A stretch of DNA of 58,904 bases, taken from contig JAZQNP010000037.1 in assembly GCA_045627405.1 (NCBI GenBank), positions 1 through 58,904 on the forward strand. Direction: 5' to 3'. Shown here piece by piece: positions 9,344 to 17,203 of this stretch. The DNA comes from Firm-04 sp045627405 (GTDB lineage: Bacteria > Bacillota > Clostridia > Oscillospirales > Ruminococcaceae). Each line of letters starts with the position of its first letter. The stretch's first letter is position 1. A program made the translations under genes and the position numbers. A model generated the notes under the pieces. The model saw nothing but the letters and a program-made list of their open reading frames with translations. It was not told the origin of the DNA and searched no databases.

Positions 9344-10387
9344 TTATGTGTACTGATAATATGCCGAGCAGGCACCCTCATCTGAGACCATACATGCGCC
9401 GACCGGATGCAGCGGTGTGCAGACTTTTCCGTACACTTTGCAGTCGGAGGGCTTGCATTTTCCTTGCAGCACGTCTCCGCAGCGACATGCAGGATTGGGC
9501 TTGCCTGTCATCGGCGGAAGATGAAATTTCAACCGCGCATCATATTCTGCATATTCTGCGCGCAGCTTCATGCCGGACAGCGGGATATTGCCGAGACCGC
9601 GCCATTCGCTGTCGCAAGGCTCCATGACGGCAGCCATGAGCTGCTGTGCGGCAGGATTGCCTTCCTCCTGCACAACACGCGGATAACAGTTGCGAAAGAA
9701 CGGCTCATTTTTTTGCAGAAGCTGCACAGTGACTGCCAGAGCCGTCAGCAGCTCGGACGCAGTAAATCCCGCGACCACGCCTGAGACGCCGTGTTCTGCA
9801 CAGAGTGTTCGGCATACCGCATTGCCGGTGATCGCATTGACATGCCCCGGATATAAAAACGCATCTGCGCTGCCGATCAGTGCCTGATATGCGTTCGGCA
9901 TGGTTTTATTTGCCGTGAGCAGGGAGAAATTGGAGAGCTTTGCCTCGCGCGCCTTTTGTGCGGCAAGACATGCCGCAGGCGTTGTTGTCTCAAAGCCGAC
10001 TGCGAGAAACACGACCTGCCGGTCGGGGTGTTCGGCTGCATATGCCACAGCATCAAGCGGTGAATACACCGGTTTGACTTCTGCGCCCTTAGCACGCGCG
10101 CCGGCAAGACTCATCGCGGTGCCGGGGACGCGGATGAGATCCCCGAATGTGCAGATCACGCAGTCATGTTCCAGCGCGAGCGCGCAGGCTTCGTCGATGA
10201 AGCCGACTGCGGTGACACAGACCGGACAGCCGGGACCTGAGATCAGCTCAATGCTGTCCGGGAGCAGCCTGCGCAGTCCCAGCCGGAAGATCTCATGCGT
10301 ATGCGTACCGCAGACTTCCATGATCCGGAGCGGTCTGCCGCTGTATCCGGTGATGATCTCCCGTGCGCGGTTCAGTGCTTCGTTCAT
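9344..10387 (-). CDS. hypD: HypD hydrogenase maturation protein
   Basis: 347 residues, normal length. The family's cysteine motifs are all present: EVCGTHTH near 25, GPGCPVC near 52 and a Cys-rich C-terminus (CRCGDVLQGKC onward, about 303-340). In known systems HypD, with HypC, carries the iron while CO and two cyanides are added, using a [4Fe-4S] cluster and a redox-active cysteine pair. The gene overlaps the end of hypC by ATGA and so is translationally coupled. The sequence looks fully functional. Its target here is the open question, since no [NiFe] hydrogenase subunit is visible. Confidence 0.96.
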   Translation of the reverse strand: MNEALNRAREIITGYSGRPLRIMEVCGTHTHEIFRLGLRRLLPDSIELISGPGCPVCVTAVGFIDEACALALEHDCVICTFGDLIRVPGTAMSLAGARAKGAEVKPVYSPLDAVAYAAEHPDRQVVFLAVGFETTTPAACLAAQKAREAKLSNFSLLTANKTMPNAYQALIGSADAFLYPGHVNAITGNAVCRTLCAEHGVSGVVAGFTASELLTALAVTVQLLQKNEPFFRNCYPRVVQEEGNPAAQQLMAAVMEPCDSEWRGLGNIPLSGMKLRAEYAEYDARLKFHLPPMTGKPNPACRCGDVLQGKCKPSDCKVYGKVCTPLHPVGACMVSDEGACSAYYQYT

Positions 10388-10593
10388 AGCAGATCCTCCA
10401 TGATGCCGGTGGCTTCGTCGTCATCGGATTCTGTAATTCTTGCGATTGCAACGCCGGCGTGTACCATGACAAAATCGCCGGGTTCGATGTCATTCAGAAT
10501 GCCCGCGCTGACTTCGCGCTTTGCGCCGTCCGCGTCGATCATGACCGTGTCGCCTTTGACATTGACGACCTTTGCAGATAATCCAACACACAT
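10384..10593 (-). CDS. hypC: HypC/HupF chaperone
   Basis: 69 residues, the usual small size. Met-Cys at the N-terminus supplies Cys2, which in the family binds the Fe(CN)2CO unit. GDFVMVHAG near 40 is the conserved beta-barrel core. It partners HypD and normally shuttles the iron unit to the hydrogenase large subunit. It lies 14 bases after the nifK-like gene 1 and overlaps hypD by 4 bases, so it sits inside the same transcript as the nitrogenase-like genes. Confidence 0.95.
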   Translation of the reverse strand: MCVGLSAKVVNVKGDTVMIDADGAKREVSAGILNDIEPGDFVMVHAGVAIARITESDDDEATGIMEDLL

Positions 10594-10607
10594 AGAAAAT
10601 ACCTCCG

Positions 10608-11648
10608 TTACTGATTTGTATTTATAAGTCTTGCAGAAACCGCATAATGCGGAAAATCAATCCAGGTTCCGTGATAATCGGGCAGCAGTCTTTGCAGATC
10701 GCGGTCTGCGGCAATGACACGGTACTGCTTTGCCGCTTTTTGCAGATCTTCTTCCCCGCGGATCGGGAAATCTCCGCTTTGCGCATAAGCGTTGTCGAAG
10801 AGAAACCAGGTCGCACAATCGGCTGTTTCCGGATGTCTGAGCTTATGCCGCAGCGCATTTGCAGCAAACTGCTGATGTACAATCAGCATCGGTTCGCCGT
10901 CGTGCTGCATCGCCTGCGCGATGACATCCTCCGGAATGCGCGGCGCACCGATTTCATAGGGAATGCCAAACCGCGTACGGAGCAGCTTTGCGGCTTTCAG
11001 TCCGGACGGCGCGATGACCAGAAGTGATTCGCATTCTGATGCGCGGCGAATCTCGTCGAGGGTGCTGTCCATGCCAAAGCAGACAGCTCCTGCGGCATCG
11101 GTTCCCGCCGTGACGTCGCACGCATGGGTGCATCCGGTATCGAGCGGCGTTGCACCGAGTATGCCGATTTTGCCTTTTTGTGTCGGGAAGCGTTCCGCGG
11201 CAAAGGCTTCAAACAGTGCGCAATATGTCTTTTCCGCGCCCCGATCGTAATATTCGGTTCCGTTTGTTTCGACGGCGATGCACGGCAGACCGGTTTGCTT
11301 TTCCGCCATGCGCTTCACCGCGTGCAGATCGGTTGCGATGACTGCCGGGACCGGTGTGCCGATGATTGCAGTGAACTGCGGCTGCATCGGACGAAGCTGC
11401 TCGCAAGCGCGTGCCAGCTTGTCAATCAGCCTGTCATCTCTGCCGAGAATTGCATCCATATCGCGCAGACCTGCACTGAACACTGCGGATTTTTTCTCGT
11501 GCCAGCGCGGTTCATCAAAGCCGCAGATGTTGCCCGTGCATCCGCCTGCGTCACAGATGACGACAATGCCGCCCAGCTCGTAGAGCACCGAACATGCGCC
11601 GGAGTCATCCGGAGCCAGCGGCGAGATGTATTTCAGCAGTTTTTTCAT
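10608..11648 (-). CDS. Nitrogenase component 1-like protein, NifK type, copy 1
   Basis: 346 residues, clearly shorter than true NifK (about 450-520). The N-terminus has the signature SGACSVLYELGG, with Cys19, and a second cysteine group at 32, 37 and 42, followed by DEPRW. Cys19 and Cys37 match the first two P-cluster-type ligands. At the third ligand site, near TPVPAVIATD, there is isoleucine instead of cysteine, whereas copy 2 keeps it. ILGATPLD near 163 is shared with copy 2. The start overlaps the nifD-like stop by ATGA. It belongs to the divergent nitrogenase superfamily (as do NifEN, BchNB, CfbD and MarDK); the substrate is unknown. Nitrogen fixation is very unlikely given its size and the lack of nifB/E/N. 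Confidence 0.82.
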   Translation of the reverse strand: MKKLLKYISPLAPDDSGACSVLYELGGIVVICDAGGCTGNICGFDEPRWHEKKSAVFSAGLRDMDAILGRDDRLIDKLARACEQLRPMQPQFTAIIGTPVPAVIATDLHAVKRMAEKQTGLPCIAVETNGTEYYDRGAEKTYCALFEAFAAERFPTQKGKIGILGATPLDTGCTHACDVTAGTDAAGAVCFGMDSTLDEIRRASECESLLVIAPSGLKAAKLLRTRFGIPYEIGAPRIPEDVIAQAMQHDGEPMLIVHQQFAANALRHKLRHPETADCATWFLFDNAYAQSGDFPIRGEEDLQKAAKQYRVIAADRDLQRLLPDYHGTWIDFPHYAVSARLINTNQ

Positions 11649-12952
11649 ATCTCCGCCTCCGCAATCTGCCGGTTTTCCGAAATGGCGCGGTCAAGCTGCG
11701 AGAGCAGCAGCGTCACGCCGCGGTAGCCGAAAGTCTGTGCTTCGTCGTTCCATCCGATGCCCGGCAGATCCCGGTGATAGTACATCGCGTCATTGCCGAT
11801 GACCGCATCGACGGTGCAGTCCCGTTCATAGCAGAGCATCGTCGGGGAGAGATTGGAGTAAACTCTTGTCTGCGGCGACAGCTCCGCCAGCTTTTTCAGA
11901 TACACAAAGTTGCGTTCTCCGATTGTGCCGTAGATCTCTGCAACGTGTACGCCGAATTCGGTCAGTGCCAGTGCCAGCTCAAAGCTGTCCGCGTTGAGGC
12001 ATTCGCCCACAGCGACATGCAGCCCCGCATATTGTTTTCGGAATGCAGCAATCGCCTGTACCGTTTCGTCGTAATACTGCGCATCATCGAGCGTTTTGCC
12101 GATTGCCTGTGACAGCCCGCGGTACTGATTGCGAATCTTGTCCGGTCGGTAGACGCGCGTCAGCTCGATGAACGGAATACCGAGGCGGTCATAGAGATCC
12201 TGCGCGGCATAGCGCGCCTCGGGATTCAGCACAAGGTTGAAATTCGCCTGCGACATGGCAGCATATTCGTCAAAGGTTTTGCAGCGGCCGATCTCACGGA
12301 TATTGCGCAGACCTGCACTGCCGAGCAGCCCGTAGATCTCATTCTGATTGTTCATAGCCGCAAAGAATCCCAGCAGATTGCATGCATCCGCGTGACGCGG
12401 CTGTTTTTTCAGCAGCGAGTAGACCGATTTGCGCGTCAGTCCCATCGGCGGAATGCGTTTTTCGCGTGTCAGGGCATACATATATGCCGGCACTGCCGGC
12501 ACGCCGGTTTTCTCTTCGCACTGCCTGCACACGCGCTCCATATCCGTGCCGAGCAGCGCGTCCACACAGGTGACGCAGATCATGATTGCAGAAGGGGATT
12601 TCGCAGCAGATTCACAGATTTCCGCACAAGCCTCCGGAATTTTTTTCAGATGCCGCCCCGTTACGATGTCCGTCTCATCGAGCAGCAGATAGAAGAAGCG
12701 TTCGTGATACCCCAGCTCGTTGAGCAGAGCCGTGTTGCGTCCGCAGCAGGTCGGCGCGACAAGCAGCATCACAGATCCCGGCACGCAGAGTCCGGCGCGC
12801 TTCACGCCGAAGCCCTTTGCGCCGGGGGAGTTGAAATCAAGCGTGGCAGGGGAGGAATAGATCATATGCTTTGCGGAGTTCAGCTCATCCGGCAGCCGGT
12901 CGAATCCGAGGGCGGCAAGCTCTGCCGCAGTGATAAAGTATGCGTTGTTCAT
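11645..12952 (-). CDS. Nitrogenase component 1-like protein, NifD type, copy 1
   Basis: 435 residues. The pattern is that of the component 1 fold: GLCVPG with Cys56, PTCCGRN with Cys69/Cys70, and CVTCVDALLGTD with Cys126/Cys129. These supply all three ligand positions expected for a P-cluster-like site. A C-x2-C pair (CRQC) follows near 141. The C-terminal half resembles the Rossmann-like domains 2 and 3 of NifD, including GNDAMYYHRDLPG near 391. It overlaps the nifK-like gene 1 by ATGA and lies 18 bases after nifH-like gene 1, so the H-D-K order is complete. I infer an oxygen-sensitive reductase with an unknown substrate. Confidence 0.82.
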   Translation of the reverse strand: MNNAYFITAAELAALGFDRLPDELNSAKHMIYSSPATLDFNSPGAKGFGVKRAGLCVPGSVMLLVAPTCCGRNTALLNELGYHERFFYLLLDETDIVTGRHLKKIPEACAEICESAAKSPSAIMICVTCVDALLGTDMERVCRQCEEKTGVPAVPAYMYALTREKRIPPMGLTRKSVYSLLKKQPRHADACNLLGFFAAMNNQNEIYGLLGSAGLRNIREIGRCKTFDEYAAMSQANFNLVLNPEARYAAQDLYDRLGIPFIELTRVYRPDKIRNQYRGLSQAIGKTLDDAQYYDETVQAIAAFRKQYAGLHVAVGECLNADSFELALALTEFGVHVAEIYGTIGERNFVYLKKLAELSPQTRVYSNLSPTMLCYERDCTVDAVIGNDAMYYHRDLPGIGWNDEAQTFGYRGVTLLLSQLDRAISENRQIAEAEI

Positions 12953-12970
12953 AGATCGTCCTCCGGCGGT

Positions 12971-13738
12971 TCAGGATACATCCGCTGCATGCTCTGCGAT
13001 CAGCTTTTCCGCCAGTGCATCAAACGCCTTTGCCGCATCGCAGTCAGGTTCGCCCTCGATGACGGTCATGCCCCGATCCTCGCAGCGGATGATGTCATCC
13101 GAGCGCGGAATATCCGCGACGATTTCGATGCCGGCTTCTTCGGCAAATGTGCGTACCTTTTCTTCTTCATCCGCAACATTTCTGCGGTTCATGATGATAC
13201 CGCGCACATGGGCATAGCTTCTGTCGGCAAAATTCTGCACGGCACTGCGGATATTGTCGGCGGCGTAGAGTGCCATTTTTTCGCCGGAGGTGACGATCAG
13301 CACCTGATCGGCATAGCCCTCGCGGATCGGAGCCGCAAAGCCGCCGCAGACGACATCTCCCAGCACATCGTAGAGTACGACATCGGGCTTGTGGGTTTCA
13401 AAGAGTTCCAGCTCGTGCAGCAGGCTGAACGTGGTGATGATTCCGCGTCCGGCGCAGCCAAGCCCCGGTGTCGGACCGCCCGTTTCGATGCAGAGGATGC
13501 CGCCGTATCCGATGCGGGAGATTTCTTCGATGCGTTCCGGTTCTTCATCATGCTCGCGCAGATAGTCCATGACGGGTGTGACCGGATTTCCGCCGAGCAG
13601 ATTGATGGTCGAATCGGCTTTGGGGTCACAGCCGATCTGGATGACGCGCAGCCCGCGCTTAGCAAAGGCTGCCGCGAGATTTGCGGTGCAGGTGGATTTC
13701 CCGATGCCGCCTTTTCCGTAAATAGCCAGTTTGATCAT
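12971..13738 (-). CDS. NifH-like iron protein, copy 1
   Basis: 255 residues, close to the family length. Walker A GKGGIGKST near 9 and a NifH-type switch region CDPKADST near 38 are present. The two [4Fe-4S]-bridging cysteines are there, in GLGCAGRGI near 96 and DVVCGGF near 130. The arginine after the first cysteine (AGRG) is the site ADP-ribosylated in some nitrogenases. In the superfamily such homodimers pass electrons to component 1 with ATP hydrolysis. It overlaps the nifK-like gene 2 by ATGA and precedes the nifD-like gene 1. All catalytic features are intact. Confidence 0.92.
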   Translation of the reverse strand: MIKLAIYGKGGIGKSTCTANLAAAFAKRGLRVIQIGCDPKADSTINLLGGNPVTPVMDYLREHDEEPERIEEISRIGYGGILCIETGGPTPGLGCAGRGIITTFSLLHELELFETHKPDVVLYDVLGDVVCGGFAAPIREGYADQVLIVTSGEKMALYAADNIRSAVQNFADRSYAHVRGIIMNRRNVADEEEKVRTFAEEAGIEIVADIPRSDDIIRCEDRGMTVIEGEPDCDAAKAFDALAEKLIAEHAADVS

Positions 13739-14877
13739 AATTCTCTCCGTAATTCTCTTGACAGCGGTATGTTTTGGCAGATTATGCTTTTCATTTCATG
13801 CTGAAAGCATCTGCCGGAAAAAGCAAAATGCGGCACACGGACAAGTGCTGTCCCGTGCGGCAGAATATATTGATACAGCGGATCGGCGACGACAGACTGC
13901 GGCATGCAGCGGCGCAGCTCTGCGGCGATGTCTGCCTCTTTGTACGCCGTGCTGTCCGACCCCGCGCACAGTTCGGGCGCAGTGTCGAGCGGACAGATGA
14001 CATGCGCGCCCAGCTCTGCGGCAATCGACCCGGCGGCGATGCTCTCTCCGATGACCGTGATTGTTCCGCTGTCTTTGTGCCGCGCCGTGCAGGGATACTG
14101 CGGTTCTCCCGTTGCGATTGCGGTGTGCAGTGCGGATGCAAGCTGTTTTGGAAATTCCGTGCCGAGCGGGATGCCGCAGACGAACGGAATGCCGTATTCC
14201 CGTTGCAGATACGCTGCTGCGGCAAGTCCGCTGTATGACAGCACGAGACTTGCTTCTGCGGCTGCGGCAGTCTGCGCAATGTGATCGAGCGTGTCATTCA
14301 TGGCAAGACATGCGCCCGGTGTAAAGCCGTTTTTCGTGAGCCACTGCCGGATGGCAGGCACCGTATCATGCAGTTCCAGATCGAGCGGCGTTGCACCGAG
14401 GATGTTCACGCAGTTTTTTTGCTTTTGGGCAGGCGCGACAAATGCGCGTGTCACCGAAAGAAACGCTTCCGATGCCCCGGCGAGATAGGAGCGTGTGCCG
14501 TTGGTGTGCAGCGCGAGCGTGCGGATGCCGGAGCGTCGTTCGATCTCCTCTGCTGCCGCGTCAAAATCGGTGCCGATCATCATCGGCATCGGAGAGCCGC
14601 AGAGCGCGATGAACCGCGGGTGCTGGTCTGCTGCTGCCGTGCAGACATCGGAGATCAGCTTTTCGTCATCGCCCATGACAGCATCTGTTTCGGTCAGTGC
14701 GGAAATATAGATCATCGCGTGTTTGTCATACCAGCGCGGCTCATCATGCGTCGCATAGGTCGAGTTGCAGCCGGAGGCGTCATGCACAACGGTCATGCCG
14801 CCCAGCTCATAGAGTGCCGAGCAGACGCCGGAGGTATCTGCTGCATAGCAGGGGAGAATCTGTGAGAGCTGTTTCAT
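13735..14877 (-). CDS. Nitrogenase component 1-like protein, NifK type, copy 2
   Basis: 380 residues from the ATG at 14877, chosen for GGAGAGGAA just upstream (a longer reading from 14907 is possible). SGVCSALYELGG with Cys19, ASGCNST with Cys37 and DEPRW align with copy 1. A third cysteine in ALCGSPMPMM is kept here but lost in copy 1. ILGATPLDLE is again shared, so the two K-like genes are paralogues. It ends in an ATGA overlap with nifH-like gene 1, which ties the two sets into one translational chain. Function as for copy 1: unknown reductase or assembly subunit. Confidence 0.82.
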   Translation of the reverse strand: MKQLSQILPCYAADTSGVCSALYELGGMTVVHDASGCNSTYATHDEPRWYDKHAMIYISALTETDAVMGDDEKLISDVCTAAADQHPRFIALCGSPMPMMIGTDFDAAAEEIERRSGIRTLALHTNGTRSYLAGASEAFLSVTRAFVAPAQKQKNCVNILGATPLDLELHDTVPAIRQWLTKNGFTPGACLAMNDTLDHIAQTAAAAEASLVLSYSGLAAAAYLQREYGIPFVCGIPLGTEFPKQLASALHTAIATGEPQYPCTARHKDSGTITVIGESIAAGSIAAELGAHVICPLDTAPELCAGSDSTAYKEADIAAELRRCMPQSVVADPLYQYILPHGTALVRVPHFAFSGRCFQHEMKSIICQNIPLSRELRREL

Positions 14878-14948
14878 CGTATGTTCCTCTCCGTGTTCGG
14901 AAGTCATCAGAGCTTTGCCGCTGCAATGTCAGCCGATGGATGCGCCGT

Positions 14949-16256
14949 TTATCCCATGAGGCAGCTTTCGCAGCCAAAGCCCTTGTGCGCGAGCAGGGTG
15001 CGGCGATCTTTTTCATGCTGTGCGGCATCTGTCATCAGCTCTGCAATCGCGCGGATGCCGGCAAATCCGTAATACCCGCCGCCAGATACAATGTTGACAA
15101 AATGATCTGTCGCAAAATAGTACGCAGCCTTTTGTCCGATCGCAAGCACATCCGGCTGCTGCTGTTCTGCCATGTGCAGCAGGTTGACATTCGTTGCGGC
15201 ATAGAGTGCGATCTCCGGACGGTTTTCTTGCAGCCAGCGGAATGCCGCCGCATCTTCACCGGCGGCATCCGCAAAGATTGCACAGACGGAAAAGCCGTGC
15301 GTACAAAGCAGCTTTGCCAGAGAAAAGGGCTGTGTGACCGCAGTGAAATCCAGCGCGATTTTTGTCTCTCCGATGACGGCATATGCCGACGAGAGTGCCG
15401 CTTCTGCCTCAGCGATGTCCTCCGAAAAATCAGGCAGAGGGATGCCGAGTGCATCGCAGAGCCGCCGGTAGTTTTCGGTGATCTCGTCATAGGCAAAGCT
15501 CACCGGCAGATGCAGATGCGTTCTGCCAAGACGTTTTGCGGCATCGGCTGCCGCACGCTGTGCTGCCGGGATATAGGAAAGAAACAGTCTGCTTTCTGCA
15601 ATCTGCTGAAAGTCATTGTAGCTGCTGCAAAGATTGATGTCATGCAGTTTGATGCGGCTGCTTTGCAGAATGCGGATCAGCTCGGACTGCGGATCGGTTG
15701 CGCGGTCGCAGCCGATGATGCTCACTGCCTGTTCATTGACCGGCATCGGACGCAGCAGCGCGTACATCTGCATATTGAGCCAGACAATCGGCGGAAGAGC
15801 TTTCCGCATGGTCGGGGTCATGTAGCAGTCGATGAAATCGGTCTGCGGGAAGGCATGGCGCAGCTTGTCCAGCATATGCCTGAAATCCACACCTGCAAAC
15901 AGATGCATACAGCTGACAAACACCAGTACCGCAGGCGGCTGATGCGCCATGTGCATGAGAATTTCGCTTACGCCGTCAAAAATATCGGATTCCAGACTGC
16001 CGTCAATGATGTCCGATTCGGAAACAGACACCCAGCTGATGCGATCCAGTGCGTTCATCTCGGCGGCTGTCAGTGCCACGCCGCGCAGACAGCCCTGCGC
16101 ACAGAGATAAATCTGATGCGCCTGCGGCACGAGCATTCCCATGTGAACGATGTTCCACACGCCGCGCGCCGGCGGATTGTATTCCAGTCCGGAGGGGAAA
16201 AAGCCCGATGCATCGGCTTCTGAAATCGGCAGGCTCGGTGCATTTTCATACTGCAT
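14949..16256 (-). CDS. Nitrogenase component 1-like protein, NifD type, copy 2
   Basis: 435 residues from the ATG at 16256, picked because AGGAGG stands 8 bases ahead; an upstream ATG at 16289 has no such site. LCAQGC with Cys52/Cys56 and VSCMHLF near 117 fit the second and third ligand positions. The region that holds Cys56 in copy 1 has no cysteine here (around MGMLVP), so one P-cluster-type ligand is missing. The extreme C-terminus has a new pair, CESC, three residues from the end. It overlaps the nifH-like gene 2 by 11 bases. It is strongly diverged from copy 1, so the two D-like proteins probably do different jobs. Confidence 0.75.
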   Translation of the reverse strand: MQYENAPSLPISEADASGFFPSGLEYNPPARGVWNIVHMGMLVPQAHQIYLCAQGCLRGVALTAAEMNALDRISWVSVSESDIIDGSLESDIFDGVSEILMHMAHQPPAVLVFVSCMHLFAGVDFRHMLDKLRHAFPQTDFIDCYMTPTMRKALPPIVWLNMQMYALLRPMPVNEQAVSIIGCDRATDPQSELIRILQSSRIKLHDINLCSSYNDFQQIAESRLFLSYIPAAQRAAADAAKRLGRTHLHLPVSFAYDEITENYRRLCDALGIPLPDFSEDIAEAEAALSSAYAVIGETKIALDFTAVTQPFSLAKLLCTHGFSVCAIFADAAGEDAAAFRWLQENRPEIALYAATNVNLLHMAEQQQPDVLAIGQKAAYYFATDHFVNIVSGGGYYGFAGIRAIAELMTDAAQHEKDRRTLLAHKGFGCESCLMG

Positions 16257-17010
16257 GAGGGACACCTCCTGCGAGCAGGGCATCCGCAAGCGCGAAGAGC
16301 TGCTGCGATGCCGCGCACTGCGGGCGGTATGTCACAACCGTCTGCTGCACGCGTTCTGCCTGCGCAATGTCGTCGCTTCTGCTGACGGCTCCGATGATCT
16401 GCGTTCCGAAATCGGCAGCCAGCGTCCGGACTGCTGCATCTTCATCGGGCACATCTCTGCGGTTCAGAATGATGCCGCCGAGTTCTGCGTAGCCTCTGCT
16501 GCGAAAATGCTGCACAGCCATGCAGATATTGGCTGCGGCATAGACAGACATCTTCTCGCCGGAGCTGATGACCAGCACACGGTCGGCATAGCCTTTGCGC
16601 ATCGGCATGGAAAAGCCGCCGCACACAACGTCTCCGAGGACGTCATACAGCACAATATCCGGCTGATACGTCTGATAGGCACCGAGCGTTTCCAGCGTTT
16701 CGAGCGCGTTGATGATGCCTCTGCCTGCGCAGCCGACACCGGGCAAGGGTCCGCCCGCTTCCACACAGAGCACGCCGCATTCGCTGCGGTACACGACATC
16801 TTCCAGCCGCAGCGCAGCACCCTTTTCCCGCGTTTGCGAAAGCACCGTCGGCAGGGCATTGCCGCCGCGGAGCAGTGCAGTGGAATCCGCTTTCGGGTCG
16901 CAGCCGATCTGCATGACGGTCAGTCCTTTTTTTGCATACGTTGCGGCAAGATTGCAGGTGATTGTTGATTTGCCGATCCCGCCTTTGCCGTAAATTGCAA
17001 GTTTGATCAT
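16246..17010 (-). CDS. NifH-like iron protein, copy 2
   Basis: 254 residues. The start at 17010 (MIKLAIYG) is set by AAGAGGA upstream. Walker A GKGGIGKST, switch CDPKADST, cluster cysteines in GVGCAGRGI and DVVCGGF are all intact, and the protein matches copy 1 closely in these blocks. It heads the nitrogenase-like operon. The 194 bases between it and the TM1266-type gene contain an attenuator-like structure rather than an obvious promoter. Its likely role is ATP-dependent electron delivery to the downstream D/K-like pair. Confidence 0.92.
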   Translation of the reverse strand: MIKLAIYGKGGIGKSTITCNLAATYAKKGLTVMQIGCDPKADSTALLRGGNALPTVLSQTREKGAALRLEDVVYRSECGVLCVEAGGPLPGVGCAGRGIINALETLETLGAYQTYQPDIVLYDVLGDVVCGGFSMPMRKGYADRVLVISSGEKMSVYAAANICMAVQHFRSRGYAELGGIILNRRDVPDEDAAVRTLAADFGTQIIGAVSRSDDIAQAERVQQTVVTYRPQCAASQQLFALADALLAGGVPHAV

Positions 17011-17032
17011 ATGGCATCCTCTTTTCAGGTGA

Positions 17033-17166
17033 TTCTGCCGGCAGCGGCAGAACAGCAAAAAGGCAGTCCGTCCCCGATCAGACAGACTGCCCCCGTTTTG
17101 ATACGGGCAGGCTTGCCGGTCTTTCGCCTCAATGCGGATGCTGTCCGGATTTCGGCGTCAGGGGAC
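17033..17166 (-). promoter_or_regulatory. Attenuator-like leader ahead of the nitrogenase-like operon
   Basis: On the minus strand an 11-bp hairpin (17081-17091 with 17062-17072, one G-T pair) is followed by five T (17057-17061): an intrinsic terminator only about 50 bases before the nifH-like ATG. Its 5' arm can instead pair with an upstream CTGCCC (17105-17110), and its loop-side GGGGAC can pair with GTCCCC at 17161-17166. These are classic terminator/antiterminator alternatives. A second hairpin (17046-17052 with 17033-17039) sits just before the ribosome site. I see no convincing promoter between the terminator and the ATG, so transcription must pass this element. No known riboswitch class was recognised. 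Confidence 0.6.
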
Positions 17167-17203
17167 AAGAATGCAAAAGCAATAAATTGTAGCTGTTACG
17201 GAA

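Noticed and set aside
12392..16223. Long plus-strand frames (470 and 508 codons)
   Set aside because: Antisense shadows of the nitrogenase-like genes; no family features and no ribosome sites.
7016..17010. A true nitrogen-fixation (nif) operon
   Set aside because: The D/K-like proteins are short, and no nifB, nifE, nifN or homocitrate gene is present.
17100..17166. Loose likeness of the leader to the cobalamin riboswitch core (AAATCCGGACAG and a GCCTGCC end)
   Set aside because: The upstream GGTGCC-type element, the GGGAA block and the CCACTG core are not seen, so the likeness is probably chance. An Infernal run with the cobalamin model would decide.
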